A stretch of DNA of 44,717 bases from Solirubrobacter ginsenosidimutans (lineage in GTDB: Bacteria; Actinomycetota; Thermoleophilia; Solirubrobacterales; Solirubrobacteraceae): NCBI RefSeq assembly GCF_027587205.1, contig NZ_JAPDOD010000066.1:1-44717 (forward strand), read 5' to 3'. Below, piece after piece: positions 31,486-44,717 of the stretch. The notes beneath the pieces are model-generated. The model searched no databases, had not been told where the DNA came from, and was given only the letters and a program-made list of their open reading frames with translations. A program made the translations under genes and the position numbers. Each line of letters opens with the position of its first letter. The first letter of the stretch is position 1.

Positions 31486-33404
31486 CAAAACTGCTCTCTC
31501 GGATCGACCGCCCCCAAGACCTGCACGCGCTCTCCGAGGATGAGCTGCAGACGGTCGCGCAGGAGGTCCGGGAGCTGCTGATCGACACTGTGGGGGAGAT
31601 CGGCGGCCACTTCGGCGCCAACTTGGGCACGTGCGAGATCGCCGTGGCCGTCCACTCGCTGATCGATTCGCCGCGCGACAAGGTCCTGTGGGACGTCGGC
31701 CATCAGGCCTATCCGCACAAGGTGCTCACCGGCCGCCGCGACGAGCTGGGCACGATCCGCCGCTATGGCGGCCTCGCGCCGTTCTGCTCGATCGCCGAGT
31801 CCGAGCACGACATCATGGGCGCGGGTCACGCTTCGACGTCGATCGGCTACGCGGTCGGCATCAAGGAAGCGATGCTGCGCGGCGGGGCCGAGGACGGAAA
31901 GGTCGTCGCCGTGATCGGCGACGGCGCGATGACCGGCGGCGTCGCGTTCGAAGCGGTCTCGCAGGCGGGCGGCCTTGGCACGCCGATGGTCGTGATCCTC
32001 AACGACAACGGCATGTCGATCGCGCCCAACGTCGGCGCGCTGTCGCGGTACATGAACCGCGTCCGGCTCGATCCGGGTCTCTGGGAGGCGCGCGAGGGCG
32101 TCGAGGAGAAGCTCACCAAGCTGCCCGCCGGCATCGGCGCCGCGTTCGAGCGTCTCGGCCCGCGCTTCAAGGAGTCCGTGAAGGCGTTCTGGGCCCCGGG
32201 CCTGTGGTGGGAGGAGCTCGACTGGGCCTACCTCGGCGTCATCGACGGTCACGACGTGCGCGCGATGCGCCGCGCGCTGCGGACCGCCTTCGAAGCCGAG
32301 CGTCCCGTCGTCATCCACTGCGCCACGGTCAAGGGCAAGGGCTTCGCGCCGGCCGAGAACGGCGGCCTGGAGGGCATGGAGAAGTGGCATGCCGCCAAGC
32401 CGAAGTCGATTGCGTCGCGCCGTCCCGCGCCGTCGCGTCCTTCCTCGCCGGCTCCGCCCCAGTACACGCAGGTCTTCGGCGACGCGATGGTGCGCGAGTG
32501 CGAGCGCGACCCCCGGGTGATCGGCATCACCGCCGCGATGAACTCGGGCACCGGGCTGTCGATCCTGCAGAAGGCGATGCCCGAGCGCTACTTCGACGTC
32601 GGCATCGCCGAGCAGCAGGCGATCCTGTTCGCCGCCGGCGCGGCCCTGACCGGCATGCGCCCGGTCGCCGCGATCTACTCCACCTTCCTGCAGCGCGCGT
32701 TCGACCAGATCGTGCATGACGTCTGCCTGCAGAACCTGCCGGTGACGTTCTGCATGGACCGCGCCGGTCTCGTGGGCGACGACGGCCCGACGCATCACGG
32801 CGTCTTCGACATCGCCTACCTGCGCGCGCTGCCCCACATGACGCTGATGGCGCCGCGCGACGAGGCGATGCTCGTGCACATGCTGCACACCGCGCTGCAC
32901 ATCGACGGCCCGGCTGCCTTGCGTTACCCGCGCGGGGCGGGTGAGGGCGTCGAGCTGCCTTCAACCCCGGTGCTGATTCCCGTCGGGACCGGCGAGATCC
33001 TGCGCGAGGGCGAGCGGGTGGCGCTGGTCGGCTACGGCTCCGGCGTGGGCAAGGCGCTGGGCGCCGCGGATCTTCTGGCCGAGCGCGGCGTGGACGTGAC
33101 CGTGGCCGACGCCCGGTTCGCCAAGCCGTTGGATGCGCCGCTGCTGGCGGCGCTGGCGGCTGAACACGAGCTGCTCGTGACCATCGAAGAGGGTGTGCTG
33201 GCCGGTGGGTTCGGCAGCGCCGTCTGGGAGTCGCTTTCGGATGAGGGCGCCCTGGCGCCGCGCATCCTGCGAGTCGGACTGCCCGATCGCTACGTCACCC
33301 ACGGCGCTCCGGCGCTGCTGCACGAAGAGGTCGGATTCACGGCCGAGCGCATCGCCGAGCGCGTCGAGGCCGCCGTCCTCGACCCCCGCGGTTCCTTCGC
33401 CTAA
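31482..33404 (+). CDS. dxs: 1-deoxy-D-xylulose-5-phosphate synthase
   Basis: 640 residues, thiamine-diphosphate enzyme that joins pyruvate and glyceraldehyde 3-phosphate in the first MEP-pathway step. VLWDVGHQAYPHKVLTGR, GHASTSIGYAVG and VIGDGAMTGGVAFEA (cofactor loop, near 145) belong to the first domain. FDVGIAEQQAILFAAG (catalytic Glu) and DRAGLVGDDGPTHHGVFD belong to the second, and VTIEEGVLAGGFGS to the third. A Ser/Pro/Ala-rich linker (about 310-325) joins the first two. ATG 31482 overlaps the ispA stop. Confidence 0.96.
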   Translation: MTKLLSRIDRPQDLHALSEDELQTVAQEVRELLIDTVGEIGGHFGANLGTCEIAVAVHSLIDSPRDKVLWDVGHQAYPHKVLTGRRDELGTIRRYGGLAPFCSIAESEHDIMGAGHASTSIGYAVGIKEAMLRGGAEDGKVVAVIGDGAMTGGVAFEAVSQAGGLGTPMVVILNDNGMSIAPNVGALSRYMNRVRLDPGLWEAREGVEEKLTKLPAGIGAAFERLGPRFKESVKAFWAPGLWWEELDWAYLGVIDGHDVRAMRRALRTAFEAERPVVIHCATVKGKGFAPAENGGLEGMEKWHAAKPKSIASRRPAPSRPSSPAPPQYTQVFGDAMVRECERDPRVIGITAAMNSGTGLSILQKAMPERYFDVGIAEQQAILFAAGAALTGMRPVAAIYSTFLQRAFDQIVHDVCLQNLPVTFCMDRAGLVGDDGPTHHGVFDIAYLRALPHMTLMAPRDEAMLVHMLHTALHIDGPAALRYPRGAGEGVELPSTPVLIPVGTGEILREGERVALVGYGSGVGKALGAADLLAERGVDVTVADARFAKPLDAPLLAALAAEHELLVTIEEGVLAGGFGSAVWESLSDEGALAPRILRVGLPDRYVTHGAPALLHEEVGFTAERIAERVEAAVLDPRGSFA

Positions 33405-33427
33405 CGGCGTTTAGACATCTCAACGCT

Positions 33428-33448
33428 AGGCCGCTTGAACGGCGGCCT
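33428..33448 (+). terminator. Probable terminator hairpin after dxs
   Basis: AGGCCGC (33428-33434) and GCGGCCT (33442-33448) pair around TTGAACG. No T-run follows. The same bases could hold a -35 (TTGAAC) for the cupredoxin operon, with TATGAC at 33460, though the 19-base spacer is long. Confidence 0.45.
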
Positions 33449-33495
33449 CCTGCGTTGCGTATGACCACGCGGACATCATTCTCCGAGGGGGACGC

Positions 33496-34929
<1,434 letters not shown>

Positions 34930-34944
34930 CCTGACGCATTGACC

Positions 34945-34975
34945 CCGGCCCCGCGGCATGACGCCGCGGGGCCGG
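34945..34975 (+). terminator. Strong intrinsic terminator after the first cupredoxin gene
   Basis: A 13-bp stem (CCGGCCCCGCGGC with its complement) around ATGAC, followed by TCTCTTTT, the only good T-run among the terminators here. It lies between the first and second cupredoxin genes, so it may attenuate transcription of the next two. Confidence 0.85.
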
Positions 34976-35006
34976 TCTCTTTTCCGGTCCCACCAGGGAG
35001 AACACG

Positions 35007-35852
35007 TTGAAGCTCAAGACTTTGCTGACCGCGGCGCTCGTCGCGTCGGCATTCGCGCCCGCGGCCGCCTCGGCCGCGCCCCCGCTCACTGCCGACTACA
35101 CGGCTACTGACATCTCTGGCACGAACCATCAGTGGTACGTGACCGGGACCACCACCACCGCGACGACGATCGCCACCGGCGGCTCGGTCACGTTCAACTA
35201 CGTGACGGGGAATCCGGCGACGACCCGCCACAGCGTCGCCTTCACGGCGGCGGCGATGCCGACCGCCTGCACGCCCGCGCTGGGTGCCACCTACGGCTTT
35301 CCCACGCCGCCGGCCCGCGCGCCGTGGGTGACCACGTGCCGGTTCGACACGCCCGGGACCTACTCGTTCGTGTGCCAGATCCACTCGACGATGCGCGGCA
35401 CGGTCACGGTCGCCCCCGACAGCGTGGGCGCGCCGGTCACCGGTTCCGTCCCTGCGACGTTGGCGCTGGGCATCGCCAGCTCCACGAATCTCGGGCAGTT
35501 CCGACTCGGCGTGGCGGCGGAGTACACCGCGACGATGCCCGCGACCGTGACGAGCAGCGCAGGCGATGCCACCCTCACCGTCAACGACCCCGGCCCGCTC
35601 GCGCCCGGCCACCTGGTCAACGGCACGAACGTCATGGCGCAGCCGCTGCAGGTCAAGGCCACCAACGCGGCCAACCCGGCGACGACGTTCGCCGCCGTGG
35701 AGACCCCGATCACGCTGCTCACGTGGCCCGGCCCGGTCGCCAATGACGCCGTGGTCGTGTCGTTCAAGCAGCCGATCGCGGTGACGGACCCGCTCCGCAG
35801 CGGCACCTACGCCAAGACACTGCTCTTCACGCTCTCCACAACGAGCCCATGA
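35007..35852 (+). CDS. Secreted amicyanin-like cupredoxin with C-terminal beta domain
   Basis: 281 residues from TTG with ribosome site AGGGAG 6 bases upstream. Signal peptide 1-23 (ending ASAA). The cupredoxin domain (about 25-135) has the His in TTRHSVAF and the loop FVCQIHSTM (Cys-x2-His-x2-Met), plus a Cys pair (TACTP, TTCRF). The C-terminal domain (about 150-281) is clearly related to that of the previous protein: both have VTSSAGDA-x-LTV, a GHLVNGT/GRLVNGT block and an ending RSGTYAKTLLFTLSTTSP versus RTGTYAKTLTFTLSTTTP. It lacks the long repeat linker. Its stop overlaps the next ATG. Confidence 0.87.
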   Translation: MKLKTLLTAALVASAFAPAAASAAPPLTADYTATDISGTNHQWYVTGTTTTATTIATGGSVTFNYVTGNPATTRHSVAFTAAAMPTACTPALGATYGFPTPPARAPWVTTCRFDTPGTYSFVCQIHSTMRGTVTVAPDSVGAPVTGSVPATLALGIASSTNLGQFRLGVAAEYTATMPATVTSSAGDATLTVNDPGPLAPGHLVNGTNVMAQPLQVKATNAANPATTFAAVETPITLLTWPGPVANDAVVVSFKQPIAVTDPLRSGTYAKTLLFTLSTTSP

Positions 35853-36778
35853 GACGCCTCATCGCGGGCATCGTGCTGGCTGCCGCGCTCGTGGCCATCC
35901 CTGCGCTGGCATCGGCAGACCCCCAGGCCCCAGGCGTGATGGTGGCGTTCGACTACGGCTTCAACAACCCGGCGAACAACACCAGCACCGTCACGATCAA
36001 CGCGGGCGAGACCGTCTCCTTCAGCTACCCCGACGGCGGCAGCTTCCACAATGTCGAGTTCGACGCCGGGGAGCCGGACTCGTGCACCCCGGTCCTGCCG
36101 GCCGATCCGTCCCCAACCGGGTGGCAGGCGACCTGCCGCTTCAACACGCCCGGGAACTACACGTTCGTGTGCGGGGCCCACGCCTTCATGACCGGCACGG
36201 TCGTGGTGCAGGGCGCGGCGACCCCGACCCCAACGGCGACGGCGACAGCGACCGCCACCGCGACGGCAACCGCCACAGCGACGGCCACCGCCACGGCGAC
36301 GGCCACCGCGACGCCGACGGCGACCGCCACGGCGACGCCCACCGCGCCCGCGACGGCCTCCGCCACTGCCACTTCGACCGCGACGCCGACGCCGACCGCC
36401 ACGGCCACCACGACCTCCGAGGCGACCGCCGCCCCCGTCGCCACGACCGCGCCACAGCCCGTCACGATCCAACCCTCACCCGCCGCGAGCGCCGTCAAGC
36501 TCGCCGCAAGCCAGAAAGGTCAGGCTGTCAAGGGCTCACTCACCGTCGCGGCCGCCAACTCGCGCCTGAAGGTCGAAGTCCTCCGCGGCAAGACCGTCGC
36601 GGCGACCTCGACCAAGACCGTCAAACCGGGCAACGCCCCGTTCAGCCTCACGCTCAACAGCGCCGCCAAGAAGGCCCTCAAGCACGCCGGCAAGCTCAAG
36701 CTGACGGTGAAGATCACCGTCACCTCCGCGAGCGGCACGCCGTTCACGGTGACCAAGACGGTGACGCTGAAGCGCTAG
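35849..36778 (+). CDS. Secreted amicyanin-like cupredoxin with Thr-Ala repeat linker
   Basis: 309 residues. Signal peptide 1-23 (ending LASA). The cupredoxin domain (about 25-122) closely matches that of the first gene (FDYGFNNPANNTSTVTINAG; FHNVEF; FVCGAHAFM). A Thr-Ala/Thr-Pro low-complexity linker spans about 124-190. The C-terminal domain (about 208-309) differs from those of the other two; it is Lys/Ala/Thr-rich with KALKHAGKLKLTVKITVT and ends TVTLKR, a beta-type module I have seen on other secreted proteins of this lineage. The stop overlaps the convergent zincin stop (CTAG). Confidence 0.85.
   Translation: MRRLIAGIVLAAALVAIPALASADPQAPGVMVAFDYGFNNPANNTSTVTINAGETVSFSYPDGGSFHNVEFDAGEPDSCTPVLPADPSPTGWQATCRFNTPGNYTFVCGAHAFMTGTVVVQGAATPTPTATATATATATATATATATATATATATPTATATATPTAPATASATATSTATPTPTATATTTSEATAAPVATTAPQPVTIQPSPAASAVKLAASQKGQAVKGSLTVAAANSRLKVEVLRGKTVAATSTKTVKPGNAPFSLTLNSAAKKALKHAGKLKLTVKITVTSASGTPFTVTKTVTLKR
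36220..36417 (+). repeat. Low-complexity Thr-Ala/Thr-Pro coding repeat
   Basis: AC[G/C/A]GC[G/C/A] hexamers with some proline codons make up the linker of the third cupredoxin. As in the larger repeat at 33931, synonymous bases vary between units. Confidence 0.85.
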
Positions 36779-37746
36779 TCCATCCGGATGACGCGGTGCA
36801 CGAACGACCTCCGCACGGAAGCCGCGGTTGCACCGCAGTCACCGAACCACTTGTCGCGCGATCCCCGCCACCATTCGCCGGCGCCCAGCGCCTCGATCAT
36901 CGGCGAGTTGGTGCAGCGCGGCTTGTGCTTCTTGTTGCCGGCCATGTGGCCGAGCTCGTGCAGCACGACGCTCTCGAGATCGACCTGGTCGAGTGCCGGA
37001 TAGCCCGGGCCGGCGTTCCAGTTCTCGCTCGCGTTGAGCGCGAGATCGCTCTCGACCACGCGACCGTGCTTGACGTAGTCGGTCTGCACGCCGAGGACGT
37101 CCGCGTCGACCGAGGAGGAGAAGCCTGCGACGTTGAAGCCGTCGTGGACGCCCGCCTTGGCGCTGGTCCAGCGCAGCGCTTTCAGGCCCCAGCGAGCGGC
37201 GGCGGTCTTCGCGACCGCCTTGAAGCGCGTGCCTGAGACCGTGCCGGGAAAGCCGGCGGAGGAGAGGTAGAAGCTCTTGACGCCCTTGTGGCCGAACTTG
37301 GGGAAGAGCGATCCGCGGCCCCGGTCGGCGTAGGGCAGCGTGACGTCGAGCTCCTGCACGGGCCCGATCGGCTCCTCGGCCCCGGTGGCGGCGTCGCCGG
37401 TGAGATACGCCTGCCAGTAGTAGTGCCCCGGGCGCTGGCGCAGCACGGAGTCGGCGGGCACGGACCAGACGGCGAGGTCCGCCAGCGCCTGCGCGGCCTT
37501 CTCGTCGAGCCAGGTCCCTTCGGGACCGGTCAGCAGCCCGTCGGCGTCCACCTCGTCATGTCCCGAGACACGCACGGTGACCGCTCCATCGGGCGCGGTG
37601 GTGCGAACGGCGAAGGTCAGCGGGGCACCGCGCGAGACCGAGGCGGTCGGGGCGGCGTAGTCGAGCGGCGGCAGCGGCGGAGTCTGGGCCGAAGCGCCCG
37701 CCGGCATCACGAGCAGCACGAGGAGCGTGGCGAGGACGGGACGCAT
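36775..37746 (-). CDS. Secreted metzincin-like zinc protease
   Basis: 323 residues. Signal peptide 1-20 (VLATLLVLLVMPAGASA). Residues about 25-160 look like a beta-rich extracellular module. In the catalytic part, VLHELGHMAGNKKH (about 251-264) gives HExxHxxGxxxH, the elongated zinc motif of metzincins. A Met-turn candidate is SPMIEAL, 19 residues later. FNVAGFSSSVDADVLG and ARWGLKALRW fit the early part of such a domain. Family (M10/M57-like or new) is not clear. The start at 37746 matches the signal peptide. It is convergent to the cupredoxins and divergent from tlyA, with its own sigma-28-like promoter. Confidence 0.82.
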   Translation of the reverse strand: MRPVLATLLVLLVMPAGASAQTPPLPPLDYAAPTASVSRGAPLTFAVRTTAPDGAVTVRVSGHDEVDADGLLTGPEGTWLDEKAAQALADLAVWSVPADSVLRQRPGHYYWQAYLTGDAATGAEEPIGPVQELDVTLPYADRGRGSLFPKFGHKGVKSFYLSSAGFPGTVSGTRFKAVAKTAAARWGLKALRWTSAKAGVHDGFNVAGFSSSVDADVLGVQTDYVKHGRVVESDLALNASENWNAGPGYPALDQVDLESVVLHELGHMAGNKKHKPRCTNSPMIEALGAGEWWRGSRDKWFGDCGATAASVRRSFVHRVIRMD

Positions 37747-37755
37747 CACACCCAC

Positions 37756-37783
37756 CCATCGGCGACCCGCGGCGTGAGCTTGA
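37756..37783 (-). promoter_or_regulatory. Sigma-28-like promoter of the secreted zincin
   Basis: On the minus strand TCAAG (37783-37779) and GCCGATGG (37763-37756) have the same spacing as the five plus-strand copies. Nine bases separate the -10 from the ATG. The last -10 bases differ (GG, not AC), so strength may be lower. Confidence 0.58.
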
Positions 37784-37809
37784 GCCCTCGCCCGGTACCG
37801 TTTGTGCCC

Positions 37810-38583
37810 GTGGCCCGCGTGCGCCTGGATTCCCTGTTGGCGGAGCGCGGGCTGTATGAGTCGCGCACCCGCGCTGCCGCCGCGGTCATCGCCGGGCAGG
37901 TTCATCTCGGTCCTGGCCGCCGCCGGGCGGAGAAGCCGGGCCAGCTGGTCGATGCCGAGATCGAGCTCGAGGTCGAAGGCCCGCCGCCCTACGTATCCCG
38001 CGGTGGCGTCAAGCTCGCCAACGCGCTCGACACGCTCGGTCTCGACGTCACGGCACGGCAAGCGCTCGACGTCGGCGCCTCCACCGGCGGCTTCACGGAT
38101 TGCCTGCTCCAGCGGGGCGCTGCGCATGTCATCGCGCTGGACGTGGCCTACGGCGAGCTCGACTATCGCCTCCGCGGGGATGAGCGCGTGACCGTGATCG
38201 AGCGCGCCAACGCCCGCGCCATCACGCCCGACGAGCTCCCGTACCGCCCGGATCTCGTCGTCATCGACGTCTCTTTCATCTCGCTGCGCAAGGTCCTGCC
38301 CGCGGTCCTCGGCGCCACCGCCGATCCGTTCGACTGCCTCGCGATGGTCAAGCCGCAGTTCGAGGTCGGGCGCGACCGGATCGGCAAGGGCGGCGTGGTC
38401 AAGGATCCGGACCTGCGCCTGGAGGTCGTCAACGACGTCGCACAGGCCGCTCGCGAGCTGGGCGCCGCGGTCATGGGCAGCGCGCCGTCCGCCCTCGCGG
38501 GGCCGTCCGGGAACCGCGAGACGTTCCTGTGGCTCGCCGAAGGCACCCGCGCGGGCGCGATCGCGGAAGTGCAGGCGTGGTGA
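37810..38583 (+). CDS. tlyA: TlyA-type rRNA 2'-O-methyltransferase (S4 plus FtsJ domains)
   Basis: 257 residues from GTG. The N-terminal S4 RNA-binding domain (VRLDSLLAERGLYESRTRAA, about 3-62) is followed by YVSRGGVKL and an FtsJ-like methyltransferase domain. Its SAM site is ALDVGASTGGFTDCLLQRGA, and VVIDVSFISLRKVLPAV and VKPQFEVGR hold catalytic residues. In Mycobacterium TlyA methylates 16S and 23S rRNA and sets capreomycin sensitivity. GTG 37810 is supported by TACCGT at 37796-37801, 8 bases upstream, and by the MARVRLD-like family start; GTG 37804 is the alternative. Stop overlaps nadK. Confidence 0.92.
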   Translation: MARVRLDSLLAERGLYESRTRAAAAVIAGQVHLGPGRRRAEKPGQLVDAEIELEVEGPPPYVSRGGVKLANALDTLGLDVTARQALDVGASTGGFTDCLLQRGAAHVIALDVAYGELDYRLRGDERVTVIERANARAITPDELPYRPDLVVIDVSFISLRKVLPAVLGATADPFDCLAMVKPQFEVGRDRIGKGGVVKDPDLRLEVVNDVAQAARELGAAVMGSAPSALAGPSGNRETFLWLAEGTRAGAIAEVQAW

Positions 38584-39428
38584 GCGTCGCCGCCGTCATC
38601 ACCCACCGCCGCCCCGGCGAGACGACGGAGGCCGTCCGCACGCTGATCGAGATCGCGCGCTCCCGCCGCGTCACGCTCCATTTCACCGAGGACGAGGCCG
38701 CCAAGCACGGGATCGAGCTCGCCCCGTTCCTCGAGATCGTCCCCGAGCTCGGGGATGCGGTCGACCTCTGCATCGTCCTCGGCGGAGACGGCACGATCCT
38801 GACGGCGCTGCGGCGCTACGCCGGCACCGGCGTTCCGGTCTTCGCGGTCAATTACGGCGAGGTCGGCTTCCTGGCCACGATCGATCCCAACGGGCTCGCG
38901 GAGGATTTCGCCCGCGCGTTCGCCGGCGAGTTCGACACCATCGAGCTGCCGACGATCTCGGTCGGACGCCCCGACGGCACCTGGAGCGCCCTCAACGACA
39001 TCTCCGTGCACCGCAAGGCGGGCCTGCGCGTCGCGGATCTCGCCTACGCGCTCGCGGGGGAGGAGATCGGCCGCGTGCGCTGCGACGGGCTCGTGATCTC
39101 CACGCCGCAGGGCTCGACCGGCTACAACCTCGCCAACGGCGGGCCGGTCCTCGCGTGGGGGGTGAAGGGCTATGTCGTGTCATTCATCGCTCCGCATTCT
39201 TTGACGGCTCGATCATTGGTCGTCGCTCCGGACGACGAACTGACAATCAACAACGCATCTCGCGAAGAAGCCGTGGAAGTCCACGTCGACGGCCGCCCGA
39301 CGCTCGAGCTCAAACCCGGCGAGGACATCCACATCGAGTTCGGCCAGAGCTACGGCACGCTCGCCCAGATCCCGGGCGCGTCCTTCTATCACCGCCTGCG
39401 CGAGCGCTTCGGCCGGCTCGCCCGCTAG
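38580..39428 (+). CDS. nadK: NAD kinase
   Basis: 282 residues from GTG overlapping the tlyA stop (GTGA). IVLGGDGTILTALR (about 63-76) is the GGDGT ATP/polyphosphate motif. NDISVHRKAG and VISTPQGSTGYNLANGGP are the NAD-binding blocks. It makes NADP from NAD. The order tlyA-nadK-recN is that of Mycobacterium (tlyA-ppnK-recN) and supports the call. Confidence 0.96.
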   Translation: MSVAAVITHRRPGETTEAVRTLIEIARSRRVTLHFTEDEAAKHGIELAPFLEIVPELGDAVDLCIVLGGDGTILTALRRYAGTGVPVFAVNYGEVGFLATIDPNGLAEDFARAFAGEFDTIELPTISVGRPDGTWSALNDISVHRKAGLRVADLAYALAGEEIGRVRCDGLVISTPQGSTGYNLANGGPVLAWGVKGYVVSFIAPHSLTARSLVVAPDDELTINNASREEAVEVHVDGRPTLELKPGEDIHIEFGQSYGTLAQIPGASFYHRLRERFGRLAR

Positions 39429-39511
39429 CGCTCGCGGATCTTGCGCGACCCGCCGGCGATTGCGTCTCGGCCGCCGGCCGGCAGGCCAGACAAAAGCCGC
39501 GCGCATTGCGT

Positions 39512-39559
39512 CGACACTGTGTCGTCTTCGTATTAATTCCCGCGCTCGTTCGGAGAACG
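39512..39559. promoter_or_regulatory. recN upstream region with two short palindromes
   Basis: CGACACTGTGTCG (39512-39524) is a perfect odd palindrome. CGTTCGGAGAACG (39547-39559) is a second one. An AT-rich patch (GTATTAATT, 39530-39538) lies between and could hold a -10. RecN is SOS-regulated in many bacteria. Neither palindrome has the usual actinobacterial LexA form (CGAAC-N4-GTTCG), so the binding protein is unknown. Confidence 0.35.
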
Positions 39560-39597
39560 CGCTCGATCCGTCGGGACCCACTGGTAGACCCCATGTC

Positions 39598-44094
<4,497 letters not shown>

Positions 44095-44098
<4 letters not shown>

Positions 44099-44637
44099 GT
44101 TCCGAGTTCGAGCGCCTTGGCACGGAGAGCCTGTTCGACGGCAAGTTCATCGCCGTGCGGCGTGACACGTTCCGCCACGAGGACGGCGAGATCGTCCACC
44201 GCGAGCTCGTGTCGCACCCCGGCGCGGTCGGCATCGTGGTCCTCGACGACGACGAGCGGCTGTGGTTCGTGCGCCAGCCGCGCGAGGCGATCGGGCTCCC
44301 GGACATGCTCGAGATTCCCGCCGGCAAGCTCGACGTCGAGGGCGAGAACCCCGTCGAGGCCGCCCGCCGCGAACTCGCCGAGGAGATCGGCAAGCAGGCC
44401 GCCCACTGGGATTCGCTCGGCGCCTTCTACACCTCGCCGGGCTTCGCGGACGAGATCATCCATCTCTTCCTCGCGACGGGCATCTCCGACGTCGACGAGC
44501 GTCCTGTGCTCGAAGAGAACGAGCGCATCGACATCGAACTGCGCCCGCTCTCGGACCTGGACGCGATCCTCGACGAGACGATGGACTCAAAGACGCTGAT
44601 CGCGCTCTACCGCTTGAAGGACCGCCTCCGCGCCTAG
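44095..44637 (+). CDS. NUDIX hydrolase, ADP-ribose pyrophosphatase type
   Basis: 180 residues. The Nudix box is AGKLDVEGENPVEAARREL followed by AEEIG (about 78-101), with one residue more than the textbook spacing, as also seen in the mycobacterial ADP-ribose pyrophosphatase Rv1700. FYTSPGFADEIIHLFLA is the usual substrate-loop region, and the N-terminal swap strand is FDGKFIAVRRDTFRHEDG. It should hydrolyse ADP-ribose to AMP and ribose 5-phosphate. ATG overlaps the peptidase stop (ATGA). In M. tuberculosis xerD follows; the 80 bases after this gene show no start of it. Confidence 0.93.
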
Positions 44638-44717
44638 CGCCGCCTCTGGCCCGCGCCCGAGCCGCAGGCCGGCGCCGCGCCAGGCCCGCGCCGCGCACCG
44701 CCCCGCGCCGCCCACCG

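Noticed and set aside
44638..44717. Start of xerD, expected from mycobacterial gene order
   Set aside because: The last 80 bases show no start codon with a XerD-like N-terminus; the window ends too early to tell.

Overview
This is high-GC chromosomal DNA, probably from a Thermoleophilia (Solirubrobacterales-like) actinobacterium. That placement is inferred from the GC-rich codon use, the mix of actinobacterial and Bacillus-type gene order, and the many leaderless genes; no rRNA or marker comparison was possible. The window looks like housekeeping backbone interrupted by accessory blocks. No insertion sequence, prophage, integrase, CRISPR array, tRNA or rRNA was seen. No stretch above 300 bases lacks a gene.

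Layout. 1-2850: end of recB and all of recD. 2853-8913: small mixed genes (NmrA-like oxidoreductase, DUF2277, a HARE-HTH-like protein, a GNAT acetyltransferase, a membrane GAF/PAS/PP2C phosphatase, an unknown protein, a mini zinc-finger protein). 8947-13362: an operon of one small and three large prepilin-like proteins. 13359-13775 (minus): a membrane-anchored cupredoxin-like protein. 13798-18983: sigma-28-like promoter, c-di-GMP-I riboswitch, major pilin, terminator, then pilM, prepilin peptidase, pilN, pilO and a PilP-like gene. 19024-23184: aroC, an aroK-aroB fusion, aroQ and an Xaa-Pro peptidase. 23209-28153: a secreted calcium-binding-type protein, OsmC, a MarR-GNAT fusion, a DUF2231 membrane protein, a VOC protein and an M28 peptidase. 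28195-33404: efp, a polytopic membrane protein, nusB, xseB, a prenyl diphosphate synthase and dxs. 33496-37746: three tandem secreted amicyanin-like cupredoxins and a secreted zincin. 37810-44637: tlyA, nadK, recN, pyrG, an M20-type peptidase and an ADP-ribose pyrophosphatase-type NUDIX. The final 80 bases show no gene.

How it fits together. The most interesting signal is a promoter motif, T[A/C]AAG-N15-GCCGAT, found six times with exactly the same spacing, plus one degenerate copy. It resembles the sigma-28 (FliA/SigD/WhiG) promoter. It lies before the riboswitch-pilin unit, pilM, pilN, the secreted calcium-binding-type protein, a polytopic membrane protein and (minus strand) the secreted zincin. 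In five of the six the -10 element ends only 7-9 bases before the start codon, so these transcripts should be leaderless. The exception is the pilin, which has a long leader holding a clear c-di-GMP-I riboswitch. The window therefore suggests one surface/motility regulon joining type IV pili to exported proteins, with second-messenger control placed on the major pilin alone. Many other genes have a TANNNT hexamer 6-11 bases before the start and no Shine-Dalgarno sequence, pointing to widespread leaderless expression.
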